Source: Purpureocillium takamizusanense
Taxonomy: Eukaryota > Ascomycota > Sordariomycetes > Hypocreales > Ophiocordycipitaceae
Direction: 5' to 3'
Assembly (NCBI RefSeq): GCF_022605165.1
Contig: NC_063072.1
Coordinates: 992,001 to 1,056,000 of the forward strand
DNA length: 64,000 nt
The notes under the pieces were generated by a model, which saw only the letters and a list, made by a program, of their open reading frames with translations, was not told where the DNA came from and ran no database searches. Each line of letters begins with the position of its first letter. Within the stretch, counting starts at the first letter, position 1. The translations under genes and the position numbers were made by a program. Shown here one piece after another: positions 46,448-59,339 of the stretch.

Positions 46448-47704
46448 ACTGTCCTGAAGCCCCGAGATCGGGCATGTCGACATGCGTGCCTTGAACCGAG
46501 CTAAGGCGTGACGGGCTATGCCACAGTGGCGCGTCAAGACGTTATCCCGGCCCTGGGTAGACCAGGCGGTTGCCAAGCGCGATATAGAGTGCAGCCCTCA
46601 GTGCGTGGAGTTGGAAATAGTCAAGGCGGTGGGAGGGTTGAGGTGCAAATGATCGTCACAATGCCTTGTCAGGGCGTGCGATGTATGATGCTACGCGAGG
46701 GGGAACGGCAACGTATTTGGCCTGCCAGGGCGAAGGTGATGTCTACACCGAGGCGGCTCCCGAGAGCTGCCAAACGGATTGTACTAATAAGGTGTACAGA
46801 GCTGGTGAGCTAGCTAAGGTACCCTAGCTTGTGTACCTAGGTAGGGAGTACTAGATAGATAAGGTACTTAGGTACCTAGTACTAGGTACTACATGTACTT
46901 ACTAGGTACGTATGCTGCCGCCCTGGAAATCGGGTTGCCAGTACCACTAATATAAGATCTGAGGTACCAAGGCAGACGCATCAGGTACATGTGGGTACCT
47001 GTTACGCCACCCGCCGAGTAAAATGGTCGCTACATTAACTTAGTAGTTAAGTGATACCTACCTCTAGATACCTAGTAGGTAGGTACGTAGTACCTGGTAC
47101 CTAAGTACTTCAGTACCTTAGACACCTGTGCCTTTGGCGGAGGTTGGAGCGCTCGTGAATTACCTTCACCAGAGGCACCACGTACCCAGAGTCGGTCTGT
47201 ATGTCGACACACGAGATAGCCGTCAGATGATTCCAAGCGCCAATTCGGGATAGAAGGGCGTGTGTTGATCAACTGTATAGTAGCCGCCGAAAGTAGTGGC
47301 CAGGGTACCGCGCAAGCTGCAGTGTCTTGGAATTTTGACCGTGCTCTCGCTTCGCAATCAACGTTACCAACCAAGCATGACGTAGCCACTGGACAACAGG
47401 TACCTAACTTACTGGGCAGCACCACCTCTCGGGCCCAATGATAGCTCATCGTCCAACCAAGAAAGCCTCAACTGGAGTTTCTTTATTCAAATGGGTATCA
47501 AGTAGTCTAATCAACGCAAGCCCCTACACACAACTCCACACATCACAGATCTCTTGCCCAAACCCATCGACCTCATCATAGACCATCCGTGTCAAACAGC
47601 TGGGGAATGAGAACATTCGCTTGCGTCGTGCGTCCTGTCTATGGATACTAGCCAGACTATCGCCAGGCGAGGATCAGGCCGTAACACCGCCAGGCCAGTG
47701 AGGC
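46448..47704. promoter_or_regulatory. RAV1 upstream region with GGTACC microrepeats
   Basis: 1.26 kb without coding signal. 46,790-47,110 is crowded with GTAC words such as TTAGGTACCTAGTAC and AGGTACTACATGTACTTAC. It is the RAV1 5' side and the SFI1 3' side. Confidence 0.5.
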
Positions 47705-50700
47705 TCAGGTCTCTGTTCTGGTGACGAGTGGCTTTCCGGGACTGCCTGGCGCCACCGGTGCCACACGACGCGGCTTGGGTCCTTGCAGGGCTGCAGTGAA
47801 CCCAACGAGCTCTGGACTGCGGCCAGGAATGTCGGCCCTGCCCGGCCCTGTCGCAGTCGATGGCCTGTTGGGTCTGGCATGCCTTGCGATGGGCTTTACT
47901 GGCACCGACCTGGTTAGTAAGCCCCTGCCTAGCTGCCGTTGCCGCTCCAGGTGTGTCGGCACAGGGGCCTGCGGTGTCGTCGATGGTAATTGCCTAGCCA
48001 TGAGACTCGCGACCGATCCTCGAGAGTGTCGCCCCCAGGCCGACGGCTCTCCCGCGGCGCTTGAAGTGGCAGCCGACTCGTCATCTGCTTCCTGTACCGT
48101 GGCCATGAACCTTGACGTGCGACTAGTACTAGTCACAGGCAGAGCACTCCCCGTCCAACGAGTTGGTGTCTGCATAGGGGTGTTTGGAAAGTCGTGATCC
48201 CGTCTGACGTATGACAAACGTGGCGGAAGTGACTTCCAGCCAGTAAAGTTGGTGCCTTTGGTACTGGACATCTCTGTCACCCTCAGTGGCAGTTGCCCTT
48301 TCGTGCTCGGTCCAGCGTCATTCAGGACATTCCTCCATTGTTGGAGGGCTCGCAGCCACTTATCACGACCATGCCTCTGCCGCAAGACGGTCGCCGTATG
48401 TGCCTGTCCGTTCCGCTGCAGGGTGGCTATCGACCACGCCTTGAGACTATGGCGCTGTTGTTCCGCAGCCCATACGCTCCAAGCAGACGCTTCGCCAGCG
48501 CCATGCTGCGTCGTGAGTGTCAGCCATGCATCCACCCAAGCCTGTTTGTAGTGGTCGCGAGCTGTGGCTTGTAGTCCCTGATCGTCGATGGCACTCATGT
48601 GCCATACTAGCATTGCTCTGTGAGAAAGGGCTGCGGCGCCGGCGGCATGCAGATCTTCTGCCACCTGTGTCGCGATGACATCGCCCTGGCTCGCCGCTTT
48701 CCATCGATCAAGCGCCGTGTAAAAGTTGCGTTTTCTGCGCTTGGACGACATTTGTGCATACCTCGCCATGAGATAGCGACGCACCATGCTTCTCATGCGG
48801 TTCTTGCGACGATCCACGGCCGCGTCCAAGGTTGCCAAGAGGCGAGACGACCCGATGAAAAGGCGGGCACGGGCATGCAAACGCTTGAGCTCCAAGCAGT
48901 CGTTTTGGAGTCGCCCTATTCCGCCACATACTTTCGCCACCCCGATCAAGCTGCGATGGTGTTGAGCAGCGTCTGCCGCTACCTTCTCTCGGTGGGCCAC
49001 TTCGGTCCACTGCTCAAAGGCCTTGGCGACGGATAGATACTCGCGCCTCCAGGCGAACGCTTGTGCCCTTGCCCGCAATCCCCAGCTATCGAGCGCCGTG
49101 TTCAGTAGCTCCACTTGCCGAAGCTGACGATGTTCTCGGGCGCGTCGCGATACTTCCACCTGGGCTGCCCATTCATTCAAGCAGCTGGTTGAGCTGAAGG
49201 ATGTCGCGAGGTGCTGTGCTGCTGCAAGCTCAGCACCGCTGCTCTCGATTTGACACGCCCATCTGTTTACGGCACTGAGCTCGACGCCACGGGCAGCTAC
49301 CGACGAAGCTGCTCGCCCTAGCACGGCGTTCTCCTGAGTCCGTGAGGACCACCGCTTGATACCTGCGCGAAGTGACTTTGAACCGAGCCTCCGTCGAAAC
49401 ATAAGCTGAGCTGCCTGACACATCCACCTACCCAGGGCCGCCCGCACCATTGTGGCTTGAGAAGCTTGCGCAAGCGCCGCTGCAGCTAGGCTGAGCTGCT
49501 CTTCATTGTAGGCTATTGCTCGGCGCAGCTTTTGTACAGCAGTTGTTGCGCGCAAATGCTCTGCTGCAGGAGCCTTGAGCGTTGGCGCTCTACTCCAGCC
49601 TTGGAAACACCGAAACCGTATCATATGTCTTCGCGCCACAGCTTCTCGTTCGAGTTTGGTAGCCGTTCGGCCTGCCCATCGATTAAAAAATTTACTAGCA
49701 AGGTATAGCTCGCGTGCCCTCGCCGCGCGGTGAAAAGGGATTTTCCCCAGGTTGGCAGGGTGACTGCTCGTTGGGGCCCTGACCGTTTTTGACGCCCCCT
49801 TATCGTTGAATATTGGGCGCAGTGGGGTCGCGGGGGACTCCGATGATTGTTTGGGTGATGCAATACACACTTGATGGCCTCGCTCCCCTGAGGCGCTAGC
49901 ATGGCTGTGACCAGAATTTGCAAGCATTGGCACTGGCGGCTCATGTAGGTCCTGTGACGGAGGTAATCCCGATTCAGTAGTGGCACCGTCAGGGCGAGTG
50001 CTGATCTCCAAGGCCTCAGACCGATGCGTGGCCAAGGCATCTCGTCCGCGCGTTATGTGCCCAGACAGAACGCTCGCGAGGTCTCGCCAACGATCGCCGG
50101 CTGAGGGCACGTCCAGGGCCCGTGTTGTAGGATCGTAACCTGTGAGCGTAGGGTATGAGTTCCCGTGTCGACTCACGGGATACGAGTTTTCGATTTTGCT
50201 GGCAAAAGCCTCCTGAAATACGACAGGAGATGGGTTTTCGGGGCGCGTCGAATGCCCATCGATAGAAACAGGCGAGCGTCGATCGCCTGCAATCTCTGAT
50301 TGACTGCTAAGATACCTGGACAAAGGGGCGTTTTGGGCACTCAAGTTTGAAGCATTTGGACGAACGTGACGGCGTACGCTCAGGTTGGCGAGGAAGGGAG
50401 TCCCAGCTCTATTCCACGACGATACCTCTGGCGCGCCCGGGACCCCATGAGAGGGTCCAACGACATCGGGCTTTAGGGCCGAATTGGGGCGACTCGAGTG
50501 CGACTGGGACGGGGATGTTGAGAGCGTGGATGATGTTGCAGCCGAGATGGTAGAGTTGTCCCCAAACTCAAGAATGATGCCCATGCGGCCGAGGATGAGC
50601 TGAAATTTATCCGAAAGAGTGCCATTTCCTTGTTCACCACCAATTCGGAAAATGAAAGCAGACAGGTGGTGATCGGAGTCTGGGTCGATACCAAAGGTCG

Positions 50701-50913
50701 GTAGGATCTCGTCATATGCCTTGAAAAGTACAGCGGCCGGAAGGGGCTTGGGCTCTGGTGCATGGTCAAGCTCATCCTGAGCAGCGGCGACGATGAAGTG
50801 CAAGATAGTTATGTCTGTCACGAAGCTGTTATGTCAGGACTGAAGTAAGGGCGATAACATGCGTGAAGAAACAAACCTTGATTAGAATAGTACGAATCAG
50901 GGCCGGTATGCAT
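47705..50913 (-). CDS. SFI1: Spindle pole body protein Sfi1
   Basis: Elongated centrin (Cdc31)-binding protein of the spindle pole body half-bridge, needed for its duplication. Exons 50,913-50,877 (37 nt, MHTGPDSYYSNQ) and 50,814-47,705 give 1,048 aa. The 5' exon is inferred because the long frame has no ATG; splicing with acceptor GTGACAG gives NQDITILHFIVAAAQ, typical of Sfi1 N termini. Residues ~1-110 are the conserved N-terminal domain (FGIDPDSDHHLSAFIFRIGG). About 370-890 is an array of centrin-binding helices with recurrent LxxW/FxxW spacing (FFNRWAGR, FRCFQGWS, ALGRWMCQ, LNTALDSWGLRA, ALDRWKAAS). The rest is Pro/Ser/Thr-rich and probably disordered, likely carrying phosphosites. Confidence 0.88.
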
Positions 50914-52604
50914 CCCTGTGCTGGTTGGTGAGCGGGCGCGGCCGGGGGGTGAGGCGCTGTCTATGTGTGCCACTGCGGCGATCAGTCTCTTGCATAATGT
51001 GCGCGGAGGAGTATGGCTTACTTGAGGCGGGTACGCGGAGATGTCATCGGGCCATGCCTGTGATAGAATTCGCGCCAGCCCGGCTTGACGATCCTCTTCG
51101 TGATGATGCGAAGCGCGCGGTCATCCGCAAAACAGAAGCGAGAGACCAGCAGAATCCTTGGCCAAACGTAGGGCGCGAGCTCGCATGAAGGAGGTACCTT
51201 GTCTGACTCGAAGGCGCTGTTGAGAGAGCCGCGACGCTCCTCGCACGGATTGACGGTGTTTGAGGAAAGATTATTTGGCGATGGCTGTTGCGCGACGCCG
51301 AGGCGCGCACTAGGCTGGGCCCAGGCGCGTGTCGCGTGGTTTGGTTTGCCAGCGCGCCCCTGCTGTTGCCCGCTCTAACCGGCGATCGGGGTATCAGGAC
51401 ATTTCGATGGGGTACCTTGCGTATCCTAAACAGGTACTAAGTACTAAGATAGAAATTAGTATCCAGGCAGCACTAGCCCATGCGTAAGTTTAGAAAGTAT
51501 ATAGGTACCTAATAAGTATCTTGAAGGTACCTCCTGATAAAGTAGTACAAAGTACTACTTCCTACGAAGTAATGTCATGTTCCATTGGTCCATTGGCGTT
51601 CGCTAGAAGTACTGCTGCGCCGATCCTTGGAATTGCGCAAAGTTCCACGAGGGACAGAGGCCCAAGTACCGAGTAGAGATGAGTAGTCGTGGTGCGGCCC
51701 TGGCTCAGGCTGGGCTCTCAAGTCCTTGCAGCAACTGGTACTCTGATGAAGTCTCTCGAGGATGGAGGCATGGCAAGATACTAAGTACCTACCTAGTACT
51801 GAGGCCTGATACATGAAGTACTTCGTATTTCATGTACCCCACATGGCTTAGGTAATATCTTAGTAACGTTCGAAGTACATCAACACTTCCGTGCCTTCTC
51901 TTTGTCGCTGTGCTGCGGCCCAGCACAGGCGAGATAGAGCCCAGACACGAACACACTGACTTACAAGATCGTGCCGAGCATTACCTCTTCCGGTGGCAAC
52001 GGTTCCGCGCCCGACTCGGATCCATCCAACAGTCATTAGATTCTACGAACTGTGCGCCTAATATTCGTTGTGGCGAACGACTACCTTCTTTACAACTGCG
52101 ACATGACGAAACCACTCAGCCGACCGTTGCAAAGATTCGCAACAGCAGTGACTCGTTGTTCCGCAGAAGTTCGTAACCCAAATCGAATTTTTGATGCAGT
52201 GCAGCCGGCTGATTACTTTTTTGCCAGGCCTCTGCCTATGGCAGGTGCATAGTGGCGGATTACAACAGTGTGGAGAAAGATAAGTGTGTCAAGGAGTTCA
52301 TGATATTGAAAGATTGCTGCCTGGTATGTCTACTGAAACCATTTGTCATGGCCGCCGAACTGATCGATTTTGGAATAGAAGATAGCTGCTAAAAGATCAA
52401 TTTGAAGTTTCGCGCCATGTTGCCTGCTGCTCGGGTTTGAGTGCTTTGACCACAACTTGTCGAGGTTGCCAAGGACATATGATGGTTTTCTACCCTCAGT
52501 TCCGACCAAACTGCGAAGGTGGACATTTATTTCCTCTCTACCCTCACAAGGCGGTCTACATGTCCATGGCCTCGTCTGCAAAGCATGCTATCCGCATCTG
52601 GGCC
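50914..52604. other. SFI1 upstream / ILS1 downstream gap
   Basis: 1.7 kb. No conserved frame. GTAC-rich microrepeats occur at 51,420-51,560 (CAGGTACTAAGTACTAAGAT) and 51,778-51,860. No RNA gene recognised. Confidence 0.45.
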
Positions 52605-55600
52605 TTACAATTTCATCAGTCGGAGCAGGAACGTTGCCTGCTGCACCTCCTGCTCCTCCTCGGCAATGATGTCCTTCGGGTCGACACCTTCCCGCAGCTC
52701 ATCCAAACCACGTCGCAAGGTTCTTTCGTAGGCGCTGGTCTGTGATGAGAGCACCTCTCCCAGACCAATATCCTGAGGATCTGCCAACACCCGGTACTCC
52801 ATTCGGATGTCGTCTGTTGCCTGAAGGCCTGCCTTCTTCCGCAGACGCTGAACGCGATTGATGACCTCTCTAGCCAGGCCTTCCTGGGCCAATTCAGGAT
52901 AAATCTCCGAATCGATAATGATCAGCACCTCATTGTCGGAGTTGATTTCCAGATTTTTTGAAGCGGTGTCCTCACGCAGACCTCGTCGCACGACCAGGTC
53001 TCCCTCCTCGAGTCGAATGCCATCCACGAAAATCTCCTTATCACGCAAGTAGCCCTGCACCTGCTCACTCGTCAGGGTCGGGAGCGCCTTCTTGACACGA
53101 GCCATATCTTTCCGTAGTTTTTTGCCCAGCACTGGCCAGTCGGCTACTACGCTGAATTGGACGTCGTAGCTTGCCTCGTCGGAGGAGAGCACAAGATCTC
53201 GCACATTTAGCTCTTCCTTGATGTAGCTCTCCAACGACCCAACATCGTTCAGGTACTGCTGGTTGTGATGGATCACGACCAAGGTGCGGAGTGGCGTCTT
53301 CAAGCCAATTCCTCGTCGCTCGCGCGAAACTCTCGCGAGGTCGATGACGCGCTGCATCCTTGATACTCTCCTCTCAACCTCGGCATCGAACAATTCCTCC
53401 CGTACCTCCGGAAAAGGAAGAAAATGAACGCTGCGAGGGTCCTCCCCTTGTAATTGCTTTGGGATGTGCTTAAGGAGCTTCAGATAGATTGTGTCCGATA
53501 GAAATGGCGTGAAAGGAGCGAGGCCGCGGCAAAGCGTAAACAACACCTCGAAAAGCGCATTAAGAGCGTGAAGCGTGTCATCCAGACCGTTCTCGCCCTT
53601 CAATCTTCGGCGGTTGAATCTGATATACCAGTTGGTGGTGTTGTCAATCAGCCCAAGCAGGCGTGGTACGACCGTATAAAGGCGGTATCCTTCACATCGT
53701 TAGAGCATTCGTGGGCCAATCGCTTTGAACGCATCAACTTACCTCGCATTTCGTCGTTAACAAACTGCAGAAGACTTTGGCAGCTTGCCAGGATCCAGCG
53801 ATCCATGACGTTGGTGTTACTAGATTCCATGCTGGGATCCCACATGTAGTCGACGCCCTCAACCTTTTTCAAGAGTGCCGTTTGGTTCTCGAAGAAATTG
53901 AAGCTATTCCAAAGCGGTAGAAGTACCTTCTGCACTACCTCTTTGACTCCGCTCTCTTTGAAGCGCAGAGGCTCGGCCCTCACAACGGGAGAGTTGATGA
54001 GATAGAGGCGGAGGGCATCTGACCCGTACTTGTCCATCACAATACCTGGGTCTGGGTAGTTCTTGAGTCTCTTCGACATTTTCTTGCCATCTTCAGCGAG
54101 CACGATACCGTTGACAACGCAATTCTGAAATGGTGAGCAACCAAAAAGATGCGTGCCAAGAACGAGAAGGGTATAGAACCACCCTCGCGTCTGGTCCAAA
54201 CCCTCCGCAATGAAGTCGCCGGGAAACGACTGCTGGAATTTCTCGGCGTTTTCGAATGGATAGTGCTGGCTGGCGTAGGGCATGCTCCCTGACTCAAACC
54301 AGCAATCAAATACCTCTTCGACTCGCCTCAGAACTCCCTTGCCAGTTCTGCTCGGGATTGTGATATGGTCGACCTTGTCACGATGAATGTCGACAAGTTC
54401 TCCCTCGTAGCCACTCAGCTCGCGTAGCTCTTCGACACTTCCAATGCAGACCCGTTCCTCAAGATCGTCGCTGACCCATAGAGGAATTGGCGTTCCCCAG
54501 TATCGGTTTCTTCCCACGTTCCAGTCCCGGGCGTTGGCGATCCAGCTGGCAAATCGACGCTCTTTAACGAAGGAAGGTACCCAGTGGGAACCCTCTATGT
54601 TCTTCAGCATGTCAGGAACAATTTCCGGTATGCGGATGAACCATGAAGGGACCGCGCGATAGATCAAGGGTGTGTCGGACCGGGGGCACATGGGATACGA
54701 GTGACGAATTTGCGAGTCCACGATGAGGCGGCCGGTGTTCTTCAGATGTTTGATAATGTGCTTGTCAGCTTCCTTGACGTGCATGCCTGCGAAATCTGGT
54801 ACTCGATCGGTAAAGTGGCCGGTATCGTCAACGGGATCGGGCGGAGGGCGGCTTTCGCTGATGATGCCGGCCTCCATGGCGACATTGTAATCTTCCTCAC
54901 CAAAAGCCGGGGCTTGATGCACAATTCCCGTACCGCTGTCGTCGGTGACATAGGTACCGTTGAGAACACGGAAACCAATATCCTTGAACTCCTCGTAGAA
55001 GTAGTCGAACAAGGGCTTATAGCGCCAACCCTTCATCTCCTTGCCAGTATACTTGTCCAGGACCTTGAACTTTGCCTTCTTGGGATCCTTGTACAGTGTA
55101 CTGAGGAGTTTCTCAAGCAGGATATATGTATTTCCAGACTTTTCGTCGAGGATCTTCACATATTCAAAGTCAGGGTGCACAGCGAGGCCAGTATGCGATG
55201 GAAGCGTCCAAGGAGTGGTTGTCCAAGCCAGAAGATTGACGTTGGGATCGTCAAGGAGGGGAAATGATACAACCACGGCCGGATCTGTGACATCCTGGTA
55301 GTTCTGATTGGCCTCGAAATTGCTGAGGGCAGTCGTAAGAACGGTCGAGTAGGGCATCACGCGATAGCCCTGGTATACCTGTCCCTTTTCAAAAAGTTGT
55401 TTGAAAACCCACCAAAGGGTCTCCATGAACTTTGGGTCCATAGTCTTACGAAGAATGTCAGCTCTCGTAGCATGAACGCTTCAATAGTTGGTAGTTGCTC
55501 ACCTTATAGTCATTGTCGAAGTCTATCCAGCGACCAAGCCGTTCGATGGTCTGGCGCCACTCGCCGGCATAGCGCATCACAATGGCACGGCACTCTTCAT

Positions 55601-56022
55601 TGTACTTCTCGATACCGAATTGGGTCACTGCAGCCTTGCCCGAGATGCCCAACTTCTTGTCTATCTCGTGCTCGATTGGCAGGCCATGGGTGTCCCAGCC
55701 AAAGCGGCGCTCGACATGATAACCTTTCATGGACCAGTACCTGGGTATAATGTCCTTGATAGTCGATGCCAGCAAGTGGCCATAGTGGGGAAGGCCTGTG
55801 GCAAAGGGCGGTCCGTCGTAGAAGGTATATCGTGGGCGACCCTCAGATAGCTCGAGCTGGGACAGGGTGTTTGTTAGCAAAGAGCGCTCGGTGATCATCG
55901 TCAAGGAAATTCCAGGCGAGGGAGAGTGGAGCGGACAGCGTGCGAACCTGGCGATGGAAGGCGTTGATGGCGCGCCATCTCTCGATGGTGGCCTCTTCCT
56001 CCTTGGGGAAGTTGATGGACAT
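52605..56022 (-). CDS. ILS1: Isoleucyl-tRNA synthetase, cytosolic
   Basis: Charges tRNA-Ile with isoleucine and edits mischarged Val. Exons 56,022-55,948, 55,856-55,503, 55,444-53,743 and 53,689-52,605 give 1,071 aa, the usual cytosolic length. Start [20 protein letters not shown] matches the family. Class I signatures: HYGH (HIGH motif) at 49-52 within [17 protein letters not shown], and KMSKR at 598-602. The CP1 editing domain lies between them ([34 protein letters not shown]). The anticodon-binding region follows ([20 protein letters not shown] across intron 3), and the C terminus ends [18 protein letters not shown]. No organelle-targeting extension is seen, which argues for the cytosolic enzyme. 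Confidence 0.97.
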
Positions 56023-57588
56023 TGTTCCTCAGCTGTTCCGTCTCCTGGGCCGGTCGTGAGTTGCCTTGGAGGTACCACGCGATATTGCAAAATGGTGCAG
56101 AACGCGTCGAAGCAGCTGCTGGCCTTTTGGGAACGGCTTTGGTTCGCCTCTTCCCGAAGTCGGCCGAAAGAGTGTGACTCAACCAGCAGTGATCGAGTTG
56201 GGTCGGCGGGGTTGTAGTTTTGTGTTGTGTGTGCGGAATGACAGTTCTGGTGGCACTATCAAATCACTGCAGTGGGGTCCAACGGGCAATGGCCATTTGG
56301 GTACCTTCTTGTGGCTGTTGGACGGAAAGGTACAAGCTGGCGTGCCCCTCACCTGCCCACCATGTTATTGCGGACTTCCCTGGTCCCCTCCTCCTCCACC
56401 CCGCCGGCCAGGCCGGGCTACGATTAGAAAGAGCGGTGGCAGGCACCATTGCTTGAGGTAAGTCGAAACAACTACTACTAATGGGCACGATGGCCGACAC
56501 TGCACGGCATCTGGATCCAGTGCCTCTGGGGGAGACTGCTGAGTAGTAAGGAAGAAAGATGCGTTGGCGCGTTGCCTCAGAGACCGCAAACCGCCAGGTG
56601 CGCTGAACCATCGATGCCCGTAACGACTTGTTCATCAAGGTACTATTTATGCAGTACTGGATAGGTAGGTATAAGATACACAAGAGACTTCCGAGTACTT
56701 AGCAGTACCGAGGACGTTAAACCCGGGCACTCCTTGCTTGAGCCTTATAGCAGAGCCTGGCGGCGGTGGTCCTGGGCTGAGGAGTGAGCGAAGGTACTAC
56801 CCAAGTACTAAGTTAGGTAGTAGGTAGTCTGTAGGTAGGTACTAAAGAATTTCGGGCCGATAGACTATATTCGGATATTAAGAGCCTCCTGTTCGACGCA
56901 TTTTACTCGGAGTAGGGACTGAGGATAAATAACGGACGAGGTTCCTAGAATACTCAAGCCTTGGAGAGGCATCCATCCCTTGGCCCTGTCTCTCGCTCAC
57001 TGGACGTCTGGGTCTTCCAGGATGGTCGGGCGGGTCACCCCGTTGCCTAGCACCACTAATAAACTTGGCGTCGTCTGTTTGTCAAGAGGTACGAAGTACA
57101 AAGTACTAAGTACCTACTTAGTCAATACGGGCCTACCAGAGGCACGAGTATCTGATCAATTGAACTCTGTACTACATCTAGGTCGACGCGACGATAAACA
57201 ATCCTCATCTCTGGACCGGCGCATCGCCAGCAGCCAATTTTGCTTCTTATCACCTGTTACCATCTCCTCCAGCTGTGCGTTTTTGAGCATCAGCGCCTGA
57301 AAAGACGCGATCAAGACCACCCACCCCTCTGCACGTACCCGATCTGGAGCCAGCCACCACGATTCGCGGACCGAAGCCCCTCCTCTCGCCTGTGCTGCCG
57401 CCATCGCGATCCAGACCTGGTCGATGAACGAAGCTTGGACAGTGTGTTCCTCACGCTCTACGGTTCTCCATTCCACTATATCTGGATCCATCTGCGGGAA
57501 AGGTCGACTATCGCTTCGGAGCCCCTCCCTTGGGCCACCCCAAGGTCGTCGTCCAGTGTCTCCCTAATCGCCGTTTGCAGAGCGTGCC
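56023..57588. promoter_or_regulatory. Divergent ILS1/hymA intergenic region
   Basis: 1.57 kb between two outward-facing starts. 56,640-56,850 and 57,088-57,125 contain GTAC/TAGGTA microrepeats (GGTACGAAGTACAAAGTACT). 57,240-57,588 is pyrimidine-rich and probably hymA leader. A potential upstream ATG frame at 57,530 overlaps the hymA start in another frame; not called as a gene. Confidence 0.45.
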
Positions 57589-58895
57589 ATGTCATTCCTC
57601 TTTGGCAGAGCCCGATCGCGAGCCGCCGCCGATTTACCCAGACAGGCGCGGGACCATGTTTCGCGGTTGGATGGCCCCAACGGTGCCGCCAAGGTACGCC
57701 GCTGCCAACACTAGGCCGGGCCTGGTGGCAAAGTTCCTATGGACAATGCTGATGATCATAGGCAGAGGAGCTGGCCCGAGTGCTGGCACAGATGAAGCTG
57801 GTACTGCAGGGAACACACGGTGAGTCGAGCAAATCAACCTCGTGGTGTACCGCCCGTCTCCAGCTCTGACTGACAGAACCTGATGGCCTAGAAACCGATA
57901 GCTCTCCTGAGCAGATATACCAACTAGTTACCGGCCTCATCGACGAAGACCTTTTACACCTCCTCGCTGTCAACCTATACCGCCTGCCATTCGAGTCACG
58001 AAAGGATACTCAAGTTATATTCTCCTATGTCTTCCGCTTTCGTCCCGCCGCGGCGGCCCCCAAGAGCGACCCCATCGCCCTTTCATACGTCGTTTGCAAT
58101 AGACCGCAAGTTCTCGTGGAGCTGTGCCGCGCATACGACCACAAGGAGAGCGCCACGCCCGCGGGTTCAGTCCTCCGCGAGCTGCTTAAAAACGAGGCTG
58201 CCGCCGCCGTCATCCTCTACGATGATGGTGACGAACCGGGGTCCAGTGCAAAGGGGCTCAACGCCATTGATCGTGATCGGCCACAGAGTGGGCGTGGCGT
58301 CTTCTGGAAGTTCTTCGAGTGGATCGACAAGAGCTCATTCGAGGTTGCCGCCGATGCCTTCACCACGTTTCGTGTACGTCAATGTTTCTATGGCTTCAGC
58401 CCATGTACAGAAACTGATAATTGTCTATAGGAACTCCTGACACGGCACAAAGATTTGGTCCCACGCTACTTGTCCGTCAACTTCGACCTCTTTTTTGATA
58501 AATATAACAAGATTTTGGTCCAATCCAATAGCTACGTCACGAAGAGGCAATCAATCAAACTTCTTGGCGAGATACTTCTGGACCGCTCCAACTACAGCGT
58601 CATGACCGCGTACGTCGACCAAGGCGACCACCTCAAGATATGTATGAACTTGCTGCGCGACGACAGGAAAATGGTCCAGTACGAAGGCTTTCATGTATTC
58701 AAGGTGTTCGTCGCCAACCCTCACAAGTCGGTTGCTGTGCAAAAGATCCTACTCATGAATCGCGAGAAGCTTTTGACCTTCTTGTCGCACTTCCTCGAAG
58801 ACCGGACCGACGATGAGCAGTTCATCGATGAGCGGGACTTCTTGATCAAACAAATCAGGAATATGCCACCTAGCCCCATACCGCCTCAGCGATGA
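57589..58895 (+). CDS. hymA: Mo25 family scaffold HymA/Hym1
   Basis: Scaffold of the RAM/MOR pathway that activates GC kinases acting on the NDR kinase Cbk1/COT-1; required for polarity, septation and conidiophore development (HymA of Aspergillus). Exons 57,589-57,693, 57,762-57,819, 57,892-58,373 and 58,431-58,895 give 369 aa, normal for Mo25. Start MSFLFGRARSRAAADL matches the family. Mo25 helical-repeat signatures: LYRLPFESRKDTQVIFSYV, GVFWKFFEWIDKSSFEVAAD, AFTTFR|ELLTRHK, SYVTKRQSIKLLGEILLDR, MVQYEGFHVFKVFVANPHKS. The tail after LEDRTDDEQF is short. All three introns (57-72 nt) are canonical. Confidence 0.96.
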
Positions 58896-59339
58896 TTCGA
58901 AGTCTACAGTCTTCAACGTTTACTTGAGCTATCGCGAGCTGCGGCAATGCGGCAAGTTTGCAAGACGCGCCTCGTGCCGCGTAAGCGTCCTCCGATAATG
59001 AACAAGTTTCAGCCCGAATGTTCGGAGGTCAATCGTTCCTGAACTGCCGACTGCGTCAGAGCCCCCGTATGCCCCGAGGTGGGCTGCAGTGCGTGCATCA
59101 TTTGCAGGTTGAGAGGAAAAGCGATGGGTCCAGTCGAGGTCTAAATTCATGATGTGCCTCAGAATTCCCAGTCCTTATCGGATTGAATCAAATGCCCTGT
59201 CCTACTCTAGGAATGTCAACGCCTCATCCTAATCAAGTGCGCCAACCCGTGAAACAAACTGTCCTCAATGCTATCCTCTCGTCGCTTCTGCCACAAGATC
59301 CGCCAAGCCCGACATATATGGTCTGAAGCCTGACATGAC
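58896..59339. other. Convergent hymA/SNF12 3' region
   Basis: 444 bp between two stop codons facing each other; presumably two 3' UTRs. No coding or RNA feature seen. Confidence 0.5.

Noticed and set aside
51044..51310. 88-codon frame in the SFI1-ILS1 gap
   Set aside because: Low-complexity Ser/Arg composition, no recognisable motif, no splice partners.
57530..57823. 97-codon plus-strand frame overlapping the hymA start
   Set aside because: Wrong frame relative to MSFLFGRARSR and crosses two hymA introns; at most an upstream ORF.
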